Below are positions 52,503-61,361 of a DNA stretch of 64,000 nt, piece after piece. Below the pieces are notes generated by a model that was not told the origin of the DNA, made no database searches, and saw only the letters and a program-made list of their open reading frames with translations. Source of the DNA: Bacillota bacterium (GTDB lineage Bacteria > Bacillota > Clostridia > Acetivibrionales > DSM-1351); NCBI GenBank assembly GCA_023444055.1, contig JAEZRV010000041.1:1-64000 (forward strand). Direction: 5' to 3'. The position numbers were made by a program, and so were the translations under genes. Within the stretch, counting starts at the first letter, position 1. Every line of letters begins with the position of its first letter.

Positions 52503-54227
52503 ATGATAGATCAAGTTAAAGTTGTGGTTCTTGCTGTGCAGATAATAATTTTTGTTTTGGTGGATATTTTTCTATATTTTAGGATATATGGGTATTTGGC
52601 GAAGCTAAACAAGGAGGTATATTCCAAATGCAGGCAGAAGGGTTCATTTAAGGATATTGGGGAATTAAAGCCCCTGATAGAAATGTATTATGATGTAGTG
52701 GGAAAATCTCCTCAGGGTGTAAATACTCAAACCAGTGTTGAATCTTTTTTCCTGAAGCTCCGGTTCAAGGTAGTGGGAGGATTAAAGCTGCCCCTCATTA
52801 CATCGGTAAATATACTGCATATGACAATACCAGTATTCATTATGCTTGGCATTTTAGGGACATTTTTCGGACTGACATTTTCTTTGAGAGATATGGACGT
52901 AAATGCTATTGCAAAAAACCCAGAACAGCTTGGTCCCATTCTGAAGAATATGGGTACTGCTTTTTACGCGAGCCTGACCGGTATCGGGCTTTCACTGGTG
53001 ATTACAATTCTTATTAAAATCTTTAACCCCGACCATATACTCACAGACATTATGTCGGAGGTGGAAAATCATCTGGATAATACCATGCGCGTTAAAAAGT
53101 ATATGACTGATAGTAACCAATTTCAAGCCAGCATAACAAGGCTGCCCGAAGAATTGCTTGAAAGATTTAATATTTCTGTTAACCAGATGTCCATTCAAAA
53201 TGAAAAAAGTATTAACGACCTGAAAGACGGTATCCATGATGTTCTTTTCCAGTCTGAAAAAACATTCAGCTGCTGTATGGCGGATATGGGCAGTATAATC
53301 AGCACGAAACTGGAGCAGGTGGGTAATAAAATTGAGAGAAGCGTCAGGTTTATGGCAGAGACTAACAACGCTTCAATTGACAAAATGGAGAACAAGGTCT
53401 CTGGTTCTATAGCGAATTTGACAGACAAAAATTATAGTGCCATAGAGAATATGAAAAATAATTTTACTAATGCGGTAGACGGTTTGGAGGGGACTATTGA
53501 AAGCGCTCATAAATTTCTGCATGAGTTCCATATATTCTCAGACGAATTCAGTAACGCTACCCAATATATCACAAGCTTTAATGAAAAAATAGATGACTCT
53601 ATTGACAGGTTCGATGACATACATAATAGTATCAAAGAGTTTATTTCAAGATTTAGTGCTTCAATTAGTGATTTTGAACAGAATCTTGACAAATTTGATA
53701 AAAGCATACCTGCTATTTCAAATATCATCAAACTTGGAGTTGAGGATAATATTAAAGTGATTGACAGCAATACAGACAGCTTTACCAGAGGCATTCACAG
53801 GATGATTGACAAGTTTGACAGCATCATTTCAACTAATTCAGACCGCGCTGTAGAAAGTATTTCAAATCAATTTGAAGTCATTAAAAATCAAACTGTCGGC
53901 GAAATTAGTACGGTTTTGTACTCTTTTACAGAAAGTACGGCGAAAAGCATGGAAGATATGAAGCAAAATGCCTTATCCCTTGTTGATGATGTGGCGAAAC
54001 AGCAGAGAGAACTGCTTGAAGGCGTAAATAGTCAAAACTCCGATATAGGGCACAGGTACATCGACTCAACAGACCAATTTATAAGTAAGTTTGAAGAAAT
54101 CACAGACAAAATGGCGATTGGTGCTAAAGAGGATATTGAGCTGCTTGAAAAGCTTTTGTATAACAGTGAGCGCTTAATATCAGGCATTGAGAATGTGGCA
54201 AACAGGGTATTGACTGAAAGTAACTGA
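52503..54227 (+). CDS. MotA/TolQ/ExbB-type proton channel with long tail (ZorA-like)
   Basis: 574 residues. One N-terminal TM helix (VVVLAVQIIIFVLVDIFLYF) is followed by the channel core with TMs at about 100-130 (MTIPVFIMLGILGTFFGLTFSL) and 150-175 (GTAFYASLTGIGLSLVITILIKIF). A tail of about 380 mostly helical residues projects into the cytosol. This layout matches ZorA of the Zorya anti-phage system, in which ZorA5B2 forms an H+-driven motor with a long intracellular tail. The ATG follows GGGGGGG. A generic MotA/ExbB relative is the alternative, but the tail and next gene favour ZorA. Confidence 0.8.
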   Translation: MIDQVKVVVLAVQIIIFVLVDIFLYFRIYGYLAKLNKEVYSKCRQKGSFKDIGELKPLIEMYYDVVGKSPQGVNTQTSVESFFLKLRFKVVGGLKLPLITSVNILHMTIPVFIMLGILGTFFGLTFSLRDMDVNAIAKNPEQLGPILKNMGTAFYASLTGIGLSLVITILIKIFNPDHILTDIMSEVENHLDNTMRVKKYMTDSNQFQASITRLPEELLERFNISVNQMSIQNEKSINDLKDGIHDVLFQSEKTFSCCMADMGSIISTKLEQVGNKIERSVRFMAETNNASIDKMENKVSGSIANLTDKNYSAIENMKNNFTNAVDGLEGTIESAHKFLHEFHIFSDEFSNATQYITSFNEKIDDSIDRFDDIHNSIKEFISRFSASISDFEQNLDKFDKSIPAISNIIKLGVEDNIKVIDSNTDSFTRGIHRMIDKFDSIISTNSDRAVESISNQFEVIKNQTVGEISTVLYSFTESTAKSMEDMKQNALSLVDDVAKQQRELLEGVNSQNSDIGHRYIDSTDQFISKFEEITDKMAIGAKEDIELLEKLLYNSERLISGIENVANRVLTESN

Positions 54228-54245
54228 TAAACTAGGAGGGGTAGC

Positions 54246-55055
54246 TTGTTTTCAAGATATAACAGGATAACAGGAAGGGATGGAGATAATGAAAATTTGT
54301 GGAGGAGTTTTACCGACCTCCTCAGCACGATCCTTTTATTTATTTTGCTTGTTATGGTATCATTAAGCATAATAAATCAGGCTCAGATAAAAAAAGCAGA
54401 AACTGTAATAGTAAACTCCCAGAAAAATATAGATGTAATGAAAAATTCGATAGTAAACTCCCAGAAAAGTATAGATGTAATGAAAAATTCAATAGATAAA
54501 ATAGTAGGAATCAGGCAGAACATAATTACCGATATAAAAAAATCACTTCAAGACTCAAATCTTAACATAGGTGTGGACGAACGTACGGGGGACATAACCT
54601 TTTTTAACAGCAATATTCTGTTTGAGACCGGTTCCTATAAAATAAATGAAAAATTCAAAGAGAATCTTAAACAATTCGTGCCTGCATATTTTAAAGCGTT
54701 GCTCCCTTATACACAGGGGAAACAGCAATATATTTCGGAGATTGTGGTGGAGGGACATACCGATGACCAATGCGGCGACCTTCAAAGACGGTATGAAATC
54801 AATCTGGATTTGTCCCAGAACAGGGCGAACAGCGTGGTGAAATATATTCTAGGAAGTGAGTTTCATGCCATTGATAATAGTATGAAAGAAAAGTTGAAAG
54901 GACTTATCAGCGCAAATGGTAAATCATACAGCCAGTTAATCTTTAATACTGATAAGTCAATAAACAGGGATAAGTCACGAAGAGTGGTGTTCAAATTCCG
55001 CTTGAAGGACGATGAGCTTATACGGCAGATTAATGGAATTCTAAACAAAAAATAA
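54246..55055 (+). CDS. OmpA/MotB-type motor subunit (ZorB-like)
   Basis: 269 residues from TTG 54246 (AGGAGGGG upstream). A single TM helix near residue 25-42 carries the proton-relay Asp at its start (SFTDLLSTILLFILLVMVSL). A coiled-coil linker contains a 14-residue tandem duplication. The C-terminal OmpA-like peptidoglycan-binding domain has VEGHTDDQ and YEINLDLSQNRANSVVKYIL. Paired with the preceding channel protein it should form a cell-wall-anchored motor, as ZorB does. No ZorC, ZorD or ZorE homologue is recognised in the window. Confidence 0.82.
   Translation: MFSRYNRITGRDGDNENLWRSFTDLLSTILLFILLVMVSLSIINQAQIKKAETVIVNSQKNIDVMKNSIVNSQKSIDVMKNSIDKIVGIRQNIITDIKKSLQDSNLNIGVDERTGDITFFNSNILFETGSYKINEKFKENLKQFVPAYFKALLPYTQGKQQYISEIVVEGHTDDQCGDLQRRYEINLDLSQNRANSVVKYILGSEFHAIDNSMKEKLKGLISANGKSYSQLIFNTDKSINRDKSRRVVFKFRLKDDELIRQINGILNKK
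54406..54498 (+). repeat. 42-bp tandem duplication in the ZorB-like linker
   Basis: Two near-identical 42-bp units (GTAAACTCCCAGAAAA..) encode IVNSQKNIDVMKNS and IVNSQKSIDVMKNS, lengthening the linker between membrane and OmpA domain by a multiple of seven residues. Confidence 0.8.
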
Positions 55056-55088
55056 ATAATACCTGTTATATATAAGGGGGAAAAGTTA

Positions 55089-57434
55089 ATGAATGCAAAG
55101 CAAATCATAGAAAGTTCCAAGGATGTATGGGATACATGTGAAAAAATTAAAAGATACCTTAAGTATGATGAGAATTTTGAAAATTACTTAAAGGCTAAAA
55201 AAAGCTGGATAGACCGTCTTGCCTCTCCGGAGTTTCCAGTGGTCTTCCTCGGGGTGTTCAGCAGTGGAAAATCAACGGTTATTAATGGGATCATACGCAG
55301 AAACCTGCTTTCTGAAAGTACTAAGGAGTGTACCGCCATCCCTACCATACTTAAAAAAGGAAGCAGGGATGAGGCATATGTCTATTTTATTGACGATGAG
55401 GCAAAGAAAGAGCTAAGGCAGCTTTATATTGAGGAAATATGCAAGGAATTGAGGATAGGGACGAAAGACGTTTCAAACATGGACAATGTGGGGGTTTTGA
55501 CCTTTCTTGAGGATGAAATCAGAGAGTTTAACAGCAATGAGCGGACTTTCGGAAATACACAGACTCTTAACAGGCTTAAGGAATTGTTCTTAAAATGGGA
55601 TAGAGCTAATGGACAGAAACTGCCATCTCCAGTTGAAGAAGTTCAAAAATACGTTAACGAAAACTATGAAGATATTATCATCGTAGACAAGGTTGAGATA
55701 TTTCTTAAAGATTTTGATGTACCTGAAAATGTTGTTTTGGTGGATCTTCCCGGATTGGCAGCGTCAAACCCACGCCATAAGAAGATAACCAAAGAATACG
55801 TCGCAAAAACCGCGAAAGCCTTTGTTTTCTGCATGAAACCCAAGCACCTGCTCGGAGTTGACGAATGCGATATGCTTGCCGAGATAAAAAAACAGAATCC
55901 GAGAGTGCTACAAAGAGCCTTCTGGCTTATTAACCAGTGCGATATTCTGGATACAATACAATTAAATCAGGAGATAAGTAATTTCAGGGAAAAATGCTCA
56001 AACTACGGGTTTGAAATAAACGAGTCAAAATTTGTGAAGGTATCGGCTCTGAACTACCTTCTCCTGAAATGCATAGAGAATGGTATTGACAATAACTTCA
56101 TTAGAGAACATATAGGAACGCTGCAGAAAACCATAGGCCCGAATATTCCCACGCCCGAGCAATGCAGTTCTGTAATCAGCGAAACGAAGTTTGTAAAGGA
56201 TTTTGAAGACTTCAGGGAAGCACTCTTTGAGTATCTCCAGAACGATTGTATGGCAGACTTTTACGAAGACACCAAAAAGCAGTTCAAGGATCTGTTGGAC
56301 AGGATACTGAAAATTATGCAACCTTTATACATAGATGTGGAGGATAAGAACGAAGAGGTGATATACAATGAATTCGTGGCAGGAGAAATTGATGAGAAGG
56401 CGAATGAATTCCTGAAAAGGTTGTGTGATATATTTAAAAGTATACAGGAGGTCAAAAACAGAATTCCTGTGGGAGTGTTCTGGAATGACCGTAATAGTAC
56501 ATATTTAAAGGGCAAAATCAGAGAGAAGATTGCAAATACTGATAAAGGCGAGATTTTCAGCGAGATAACCAAGGGTATAGGTATTATTGTTAATTATAAC
56601 GATCTGGCTCCGACTATAAGAAAAGTAACGAAAATGGAAATCGTTATTCAGGAGAACTTTATTGCATCATTGAAAAAAGAAACTGAAGGCTTCCTGAATC
56701 CAATACTGGAAAAGCTTGTGATAGACGAGAATAAAAAATACCTGAGCAATGAAATTATAGAGTACTTTAAGGATAAAATCGGTGAACGGGATATAGAGAT
56801 GCGGCTGAAAGGAGTTCTTGATACATTTTTTCTGGATTATTTGGGTACGATTAATTCTTGTTATCGAAAAGTATTTAATAGTAATGACATCCATGCAGAT
56901 AGATCAAACGAAGGAATCAAAGGACACGAGCCATTGGACAAGACCGGAGAATTGATAAGGTATCTGAGGATTTGTGATACTCAGTCCGCGAAAGTAGCAG
57001 TTGAAATGGGGTATATAAATAGTCCCGAAGAACTGGAAACTCTTTTTCACAACTCCGATACCAGAATCCTTGCTAAAATAGCTGAAAAAGTTACTGCCGA
57101 AATAAAGAATAAGCCTAACGAGAACGAATCTAAAATTGAGAAGTCAATTGAGAAGGCACTTGAGATTTGGGAAGCAGATATACTGGACTTTGTGGAGGAA
57201 ATAGGCGGGAAGATAGATAAGTATATTCAGATGTCCATAAAGAATCATTTTGAGGAGCTATATTCGGATATTATGAATAAACTTAACAGTCCAGCTACAA
57301 GGAATGAAATTGTCAAAAAATTTAGTGCTGATTTATCTATCGGCAGTAATGTGAATGAAAACATAAGAAAAATAAATGACATTAAGAGCAACTACTTGCT
57401 CATCAGAAATATAAAAAGTGAATTGGAAAAGTAA
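55089..57434 (+). CDS. Dynamin-like GTPase
   Basis: 781 residues. The GTPase core has P-loop GVFSSGKSTVINGIIRRNLL (about 53-72), switch I Thr in ECTAIPT, DLPGLAASNP (G3) and NQCD (G4). Long helical stalk regions follow to the end. No terminal TM hairpin is obvious. Bacterial dynamin-like proteins bind and remodel membranes and several act in anti-phage defence. ATG with GGGGGAAAAG upstream; 33 bp after the ZorB-like gene, so same operon. Confidence 0.87.
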   Translation: MNAKQIIESSKDVWDTCEKIKRYLKYDENFENYLKAKKSWIDRLASPEFPVVFLGVFSSGKSTVINGIIRRNLLSESTKECTAIPTILKKGSRDEAYVYFIDDEAKKELRQLYIEEICKELRIGTKDVSNMDNVGVLTFLEDEIREFNSNERTFGNTQTLNRLKELFLKWDRANGQKLPSPVEEVQKYVNENYEDIIIVDKVEIFLKDFDVPENVVLVDLPGLAASNPRHKKITKEYVAKTAKAFVFCMKPKHLLGVDECDMLAEIKKQNPRVLQRAFWLINQCDILDTIQLNQEISNFREKCSNYGFEINESKFVKVSALNYLLLKCIENGIDNNFIREHIGTLQKTIGPNIPTPEQCSSVISETKFVKDFEDFREALFEYLQNDCMADFYEDTKKQFKDLLDRILKIMQPLYIDVEDKNEEVIYNEFVAGEIDEKANEFLKRLCDIFKSIQEVKNRIPVGVFWNDRNSTYLKGKIREKIANTDKGEIFSEITKGIGIIVNYNDLAPTIRKVTKMEIVIQENFIASLKKETEGFLNPILEKLVIDENKKYLSNEIIEYFKDKIGERDIEMRLKGVLDTFFLDYLGTINSCYRKVFNSNDIHADRSNEGIKGHEPLDKTGELIRYLRICDTQSAKVAVEMGYINSPEELETLFHNSDTRILAKIAEKVTAEIKNKPNENESKIEKSIEKALEIWEADILDFVEEIGGKIDKYIQMSIKNHFEELYSDIMNKLNSPATRNEIVKKFSADLSIGSNVNENIRKINDIKSNYLLIRNIKSELEK

Positions 57435-57467
57435 GCAGGGGTTTTACTAAGGGGGGACAATAAAGCC

Positions 57468-58793
57468 ATGTTGAATCAGGTAAAAAAAATTGTATGTCCA
57501 TATTGCTTCTATGAATTCAAAGAGCCGAACGACGTTCTTTTCCGGGCTTCGTATTCTATTGAGGAGGATCCGGATTTTTTTCAGAAGGATGATGAAGAGC
57601 TAAACATATATAATAAAGAATTTGGAAAGTACTCTGCTGGAAAAATGAATGCGGTTATTGAGCCGTATGACAGAAATCTGATAAAGATACGGAGAAAAAA
57701 CTCAGGAAGTGAAATAATAACTTCTATTGTTGATAAAAATGACCGCGAATCTTCTGTCAGACTATGCAGAAGATGTCATAACATCCTTCCGGTAGAAATC
57801 GGCTTTCACGATACCACCGTAATATCTGTTGCGGGTATTTCGCAATCAGGAAAGTCAGCCTATATGATGGCACTTACACAAAAACTTATGGAGGGAATAG
57901 CGGGGACTTCTTTTGTTCCCCAAGATCTAGGAACATACCGGAAATTCAAGAATGTATACGATAATGGCAGCCTGCCTGAGGCCACTCCGCCTGGTAAAAG
58001 GCAAAGTGCGTACATCTATAAGTTCAGTGCTGGGAATACTCTGTCAGATACTATTCTTTCATTCTTTGATGCCTCAGGTGAATTTTTCACAGGTGACCCA
58101 AATGAAAACATGACAGCAGACCACATAAGACATTCCGATGGTATTTTGCTTGTGCTGGACTCCTTTAGAATAAACAAGCTAAGAAAAAAGATAAAGGAGA
58201 TCAGGAATGTAGAAAATGAATTGAATTTCCCTGCAGAAGAGCAAATGCTTGTTATTTTAAAGCTTGTGCAGAACTTTATAGGAGGTACAAATAAATACAG
58301 GAATAACAAAATATCTGTACCTACTGCAATCATACTTACCAAGAGTGATTTGCTGGAGAACACAGGTATTATTTCTGAAGACAGCCCTGTTTTTAAGGAT
58401 TTTAAACATGAAAACAAGCTTGATTTAAGACAGTGCCGATTGATACACGATGAGGTAGAAAAGCTTCTCAGAGAATATCAAAGTAATATTGCCGATTCAA
58501 TTGACAAATCCTTTGAAAATTATCACTTTTTTGCAGTATCATCACTAGGAAGGGATTTTTCAAGCAGCAACTTTTCACCCGAGGAAGTATGCTCCCGTAG
58601 GATTGCAGAGCCGTTTCTCTGGCTGATGTACAAGATGGGCTATATCGAAGCACTGGAAGACCCCGTGGTAGACTGTGAGACTGAGATGGTAGAAAAAAAG
58701 CCGGAAAAGAAAACAGTTAAGAGAGCAGAAAATAGAGAGGCTGATATTGATCTGGATGAGATTATAGCAAAGGTCAGGGGAATAATATCATAA
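57468..58793 (+). CDS. Zinc-ribbon GTPase of the double-GTPase-like (DO-GTPase) type
   Basis: 441 residues. N-terminal zinc ribbon split as CPYCFYEF (residues 11-18) and CRRCHN (about 99-104), then P-loop VAGISQSGKSAYMMALTQKL (about 120-139), a switch-like FFDASGEFF, and TKSDLL as the base-recognition motif. A basic linker and terminal helix follow. This combination resembles the DO-GTPase families described in bacterial conflict systems together with GTPase-associated (GAP1-type) proteins. Assignment is from motif memory. Confidence 0.7.
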   Translation: MLNQVKKIVCPYCFYEFKEPNDVLFRASYSIEEDPDFFQKDDEELNIYNKEFGKYSAGKMNAVIEPYDRNLIKIRRKNSGSEIITSIVDKNDRESSVRLCRRCHNILPVEIGFHDTTVISVAGISQSGKSAYMMALTQKLMEGIAGTSFVPQDLGTYRKFKNVYDNGSLPEATPPGKRQSAYIYKFSAGNTLSDTILSFFDASGEFFTGDPNENMTADHIRHSDGILLVLDSFRINKLRKKIKEIRNVENELNFPAEEQMLVILKLVQNFIGGTNKYRNNKISVPTAIILTKSDLLENTGIISEDSPVFKDFKHENKLDLRQCRLIHDEVEKLLREYQSNIADSIDKSFENYHFFAVSSLGRDFSSSNFSPEEVCSRRIAEPFLWLMYKMGYIEALEDPVVDCETEMVEKKPEKKTVKRAENREADIDLDEIIAKVRGIIS

Positions 58794-58846
58794 ATATTAA
58801 GAAACAATGAATTTTGCATCAGGTGGCATAGGAGGGAGTGAAATTT

Positions 58847-60310
58847 ATGGTTAAAGAAATAATGGAATATGAGGAGTGTATATTAAAAAAAATATTCGAA
58901 TTACAGGAATTTGCAGCCGAAATAATAAAAGAACTGCAGCATGAAAAACTTAAGTTGATGCGTGAACTTGACGAAAAAACTGAAAAAATAAAAACTATAG
59001 AAAACGATTTAAAATCAAGAGAAGAGAAAGTTAACACCAGATGTGAGAAAATTGAAAAAAGAGAAACAGAACTTAACGAAAAGCTTCAGGAAATTGAAAA
59101 AAGAGAGACAGAACTTAACGAAAAGCTTCAGAAAATTGAAAAAAGTGAGGCAGAACTTAACGAAAAGCTTCAGAATATTGATAAAAAGGAAATTGAGCTT
59201 AAAATCAAAGTAGAAAAAATAGATAATGAAGAGAAAGAAATCTCTGATAAAAGGTCTTTGTTGGATGATGAGCTTAAAAAACTGGATGAGGATATGTCTC
59301 TAAAATCAGAAAGAGAAAAAGCTTTATCAGAACTGAATGAGAAACTGGAGCAGATGGAGGAAAAAATCCAGCAATGCTATTACGGCAGAGATAACGAGGG
59401 GTTCAGGTATCTGGCAAAGTCGAAAAGTTTTGATCAGTACGGTTATTCTCAGATTTGTGAAGAAATTTTAACATACGAACTGTCTTCTGCGGTCAAAGGA
59501 GACCCTATACAAATCCTGAGCAAGTGTCCCAAAAAGTATATGTACTTTTGTACCTCACGGGGAGATATTGTTTTAGGCAGGACGGTTTGCTGTGACGGGT
59601 ACTACGCGTTTAAAAGCCCTCATTTCAGCCATGCCTTTGTAATCCCTGCGTTTTATAAGGATGAATACATAAAAAATATTGATAGGATATTCTATGTAAA
59701 GAGTTTTCAAAACAGTTATATAAGAGCAATAGACGGAGTAGAAATTCCTGAATGCGTGTGTATTGTGAATGATGAAAGTAGTCGAAAATTTTCAAAGGTG
59801 GAAGAGCTGCTGGAGGCTCTGCATATTAATATGCATATATTTAAGAACTTGCTGTATTCGCTGTTTATTTCGGTTGAAGAATCTAAGCCTGTATATGTAA
59901 GGCTGAACTGCGACGCAGTAAAAATCTCAGACTATGCAATTGAATTGCTGAGATTTCTGATGTATTGCCTGCCGTATGAAGTCAGGAGGAATCTTGGGTT
60001 TGTGACATATCTGAAAACACCCCAGCATGTAAAAAATGCAAATATAATGTTTGTTGAAGAGCTAGGTTCTGAGTGTATCAGAAATGCCTTTACATTTGAT
60101 ATGAAGTGTGATGAATACCCTGCTATAGAGAATTACGATAAGGAAACTGATATTTATTTGACGTATGTATGCAGCAATATAAACAACACAGTATGCTTAA
60201 ATGAGTTTTATGAAGCAGCGGAGAACCACTTTGAGTCTGAAGGCCTTGTAAAGAGCAGGAAAGCTCCTGACTATAGCCGACTAATAGATAATTACACAAA
60301 TGTAGGTTAA
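58847..60310 (+). CDS. Coiled-coil protein, possible GTPase-associated (GAP1-type) component
   Basis: About 487 residues from ATG 58847 (GGAGGG 10 nt upstream; GTG 58838 is too close). Residues about 15-175 form a coiled coil with four 14-residue tandem repeats (EKRETELNEKLQ). The rest is globular and starts IQQCYYGRDNEGFRYLAKSKSF, similar in flavour to the N-terminus of GAP1 (GTPase-associated protein 1) families. Later parts (SPHFSHAFVIPAFYK, VYVRLNCDAVKISDYA) are not recognised. Last gene of the ZorA-like operon, followed by a terminator. Confidence 0.65.
   Translation: MVKEIMEYEECILKKIFELQEFAAEIIKELQHEKLKLMRELDEKTEKIKTIENDLKSREEKVNTRCEKIEKRETELNEKLQEIEKRETELNEKLQKIEKSEAELNEKLQNIDKKEIELKIKVEKIDNEEKEISDKRSLLDDELKKLDEDMSLKSEREKALSELNEKLEQMEEKIQQCYYGRDNEGFRYLAKSKSFDQYGYSQICEEILTYELSSAVKGDPIQILSKCPKKYMYFCTSRGDIVLGRTVCCDGYYAFKSPHFSHAFVIPAFYKDEYIKNIDRIFYVKSFQNSYIRAIDGVEIPECVCIVNDESSRKFSKVEELLEALHINMHIFKNLLYSLFISVEESKPVYVRLNCDAVKISDYAIELLRFLMYCLPYEVRRNLGFVTYLKTPQHVKNANIMFVEELGSECIRNAFTFDMKCDEYPAIENYDKETDIYLTYVCSNINNTVCLNEFYEAAENHFESEGLVKSRKAPDYSRLIDNYTNVG
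59046..59208 (+). repeat. 42-bp coding tandem repeat (coiled coil)
   Basis: About four units of GAAATTGAAAAAAGAGAAAC plus following bases, encoding a 14-residue (two-heptad) repeat. Units are nearly identical at the DNA level for the first two and diverge later. Confidence 0.8.
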
Positions 60311-60339
60311 TGGTTTTTAATAACTTTTTTATTGTAATC

Positions 60340-60374
60340 AAGGCGCCAGACTTTTCGGAGCGCCTTTTATTTTT
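60340..60374 (+). terminator. Terminator ending the ZorA-like operon
   Basis: AAGGCGC (60340-60346) / GCGCCTT (60360-60366) followed by TTATTTTT. Confidence 0.85.
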
Positions 60375-60515
60375 CTGCAAAATCCTGCCTTGACACTATC
60401 TGATTAACCCTCCTCTTCGTATAGAATGCTGCAAAATTTATTATAAAATAAAAAAAATTAAATTTAACTACTGATAAGTAGACCTCCAAACAGCTAAGGT
60501 ATGGAGGTGGTTAAA

Positions 60516-61118
60516 ATGGTAAATACAATATATGCAAAGATACTGTCTGCAAGTGAAAAGTTTGATTTAAAAGAAATCTACAAGTTAAGGTATGAGGTTT
60601 TTGTTGAGGAAAAGAATTGGATCGACAAGGCTGTGTGCACAACGAGGATGGAAGTAGACACCTATGACCAAAACTGTACATATATTACCCTTAATACACT
60701 TGATGAAAATGGGGAGGAAAAGCTAATCGGGATTTCCAGAGTCATACCGCTGACAAATACTATTATGCTTGATAAAGACTTTAAGGAATTGGTGGAGAAT
60801 GTAAAATTGAAAAGAGAAACCTCGCTGGAAATAACAAGGCTCACAATAGCCAGAGATTACAGGCATCTGCATCTGGATGTAGAACTTTACAAGAATTTAT
60901 TCAAATGGTCGGGTGAAAAACAAATTGATGACTGGTATTTCGTAGTTGAGCCTAAATACCTGAAGTACTTAAACCGACTGGGTATAGAGGCAAGGCAAAT
61001 CGGTGCAAACAAGGTGTTTCCTGATGGAGTGGAAGCTATTGCCGTCCACCTGAATCTTCCTGAGGTAATGATAAAACTGAAAAAAAGAAATGAAGAACTC
61101 TATTTGAGATTGCAGTAG
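60516..61118 (+). CDS. LuxI-like/GNAT N-acyltransferase
   Basis: 200 residues from ATG 60516 (GGAGGTGG 5 nt upstream; ATG 60501 overlaps it). Motifs are LKEIYKLRYEVFVEEKNWID (autoinducer-synthase or GNAT N-terminus), LIGISRVIPL, ETSLEITRLTIARDYRH and WYFVVEPKYLKYLNRLGI, matching acyl-homoserine-lactone synthase and the related exosortase-associated acyltransferase family. A LuxI-type gene is unusual in Clostridia. Products could be acyl-amino-acid signals. It has its own upstream region and lies between the GTPase operon and the peptidase operon. Confidence 0.75.
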   Translation: MVNTIYAKILSASEKFDLKEIYKLRYEVFVEEKNWIDKAVCTTRMEVDTYDQNCTYITLNTLDENGEEKLIGISRVIPLTNTIMLDKDFKELVENVKLKRETSLEITRLTIARDYRHLHLDVELYKNLFKWSGEKQIDDWYFVVEPKYLKYLNRLGIEARQIGANKVFPDGVEAIAVHLNLPEVMIKLKKRNEELYLRLQ

Positions 61119-61225
61119 AAATGCAATAAAAGTTGATTGATTGCATTATTGATATAAATATGATAACGGAGAAAAGTATCTTCCGTTATCATATCCGGTT
61201 TGAATTAATCATAAAAGATTTAGTC

Positions 61226-61259
61226 TGACAAAAGTTACCCGCATGTGACTTTTGTCATA
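61226..61259. promoter_or_regulatory. Operator pair upstream of the peptidase gene
   Basis: TGACAAAAGT (61226-61235) pairs with ACTTTTGTCA (61248-61257), and TGTGACTTTTGTCATA (61244-61259) is a variant of the TGTGAC-N4-GTCACA core seen at 47725 and 52334. A hairpin TGATAACGGA / TCCGTTATCA lies 35-80 bp further upstream (61161-61191). Confidence 0.6.
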
Positions 61260-61290
61260 CATATGTTATATCAAAATGTTTCATTTATCT

Positions 61291-61333
61291 ATGACGAATG
61301 AAACTTGTTGTTGAAACCTGTGGGTTGTAAATT
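61291..61333 (+). promoter_or_regulatory. Promoter of the peptidase operon, matching the ZorA-like promoter
   Basis: ATGACGAATGAAAC (61291-61304), -35 TTGTTG (61305-61310), 17-bp spacer, -10 TAAATT (61328-61333). Box, -35, spacer length, -10 and the following AGAA are shared with 52380-52426, and the operator lies about 39 bp upstream in both. Confidence 0.72.
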
Positions 61334-61361
61334 AGAATCATGGATATTAAGGAGGGGTTTT

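Noticed and set aside
58838..58846. GTG 58838 as start of the coiled-coil gene
   Set aside because: Only 1 nt from the GGAGGGA ribosome site; ATG 58847 has proper spacing.
59046..59208. CRISPR-like periodic repeats
   Set aside because: The repeats at 54406, 59046 and 22834 are contiguous and coding without spacers, so they are protein repeats and not CRISPR.
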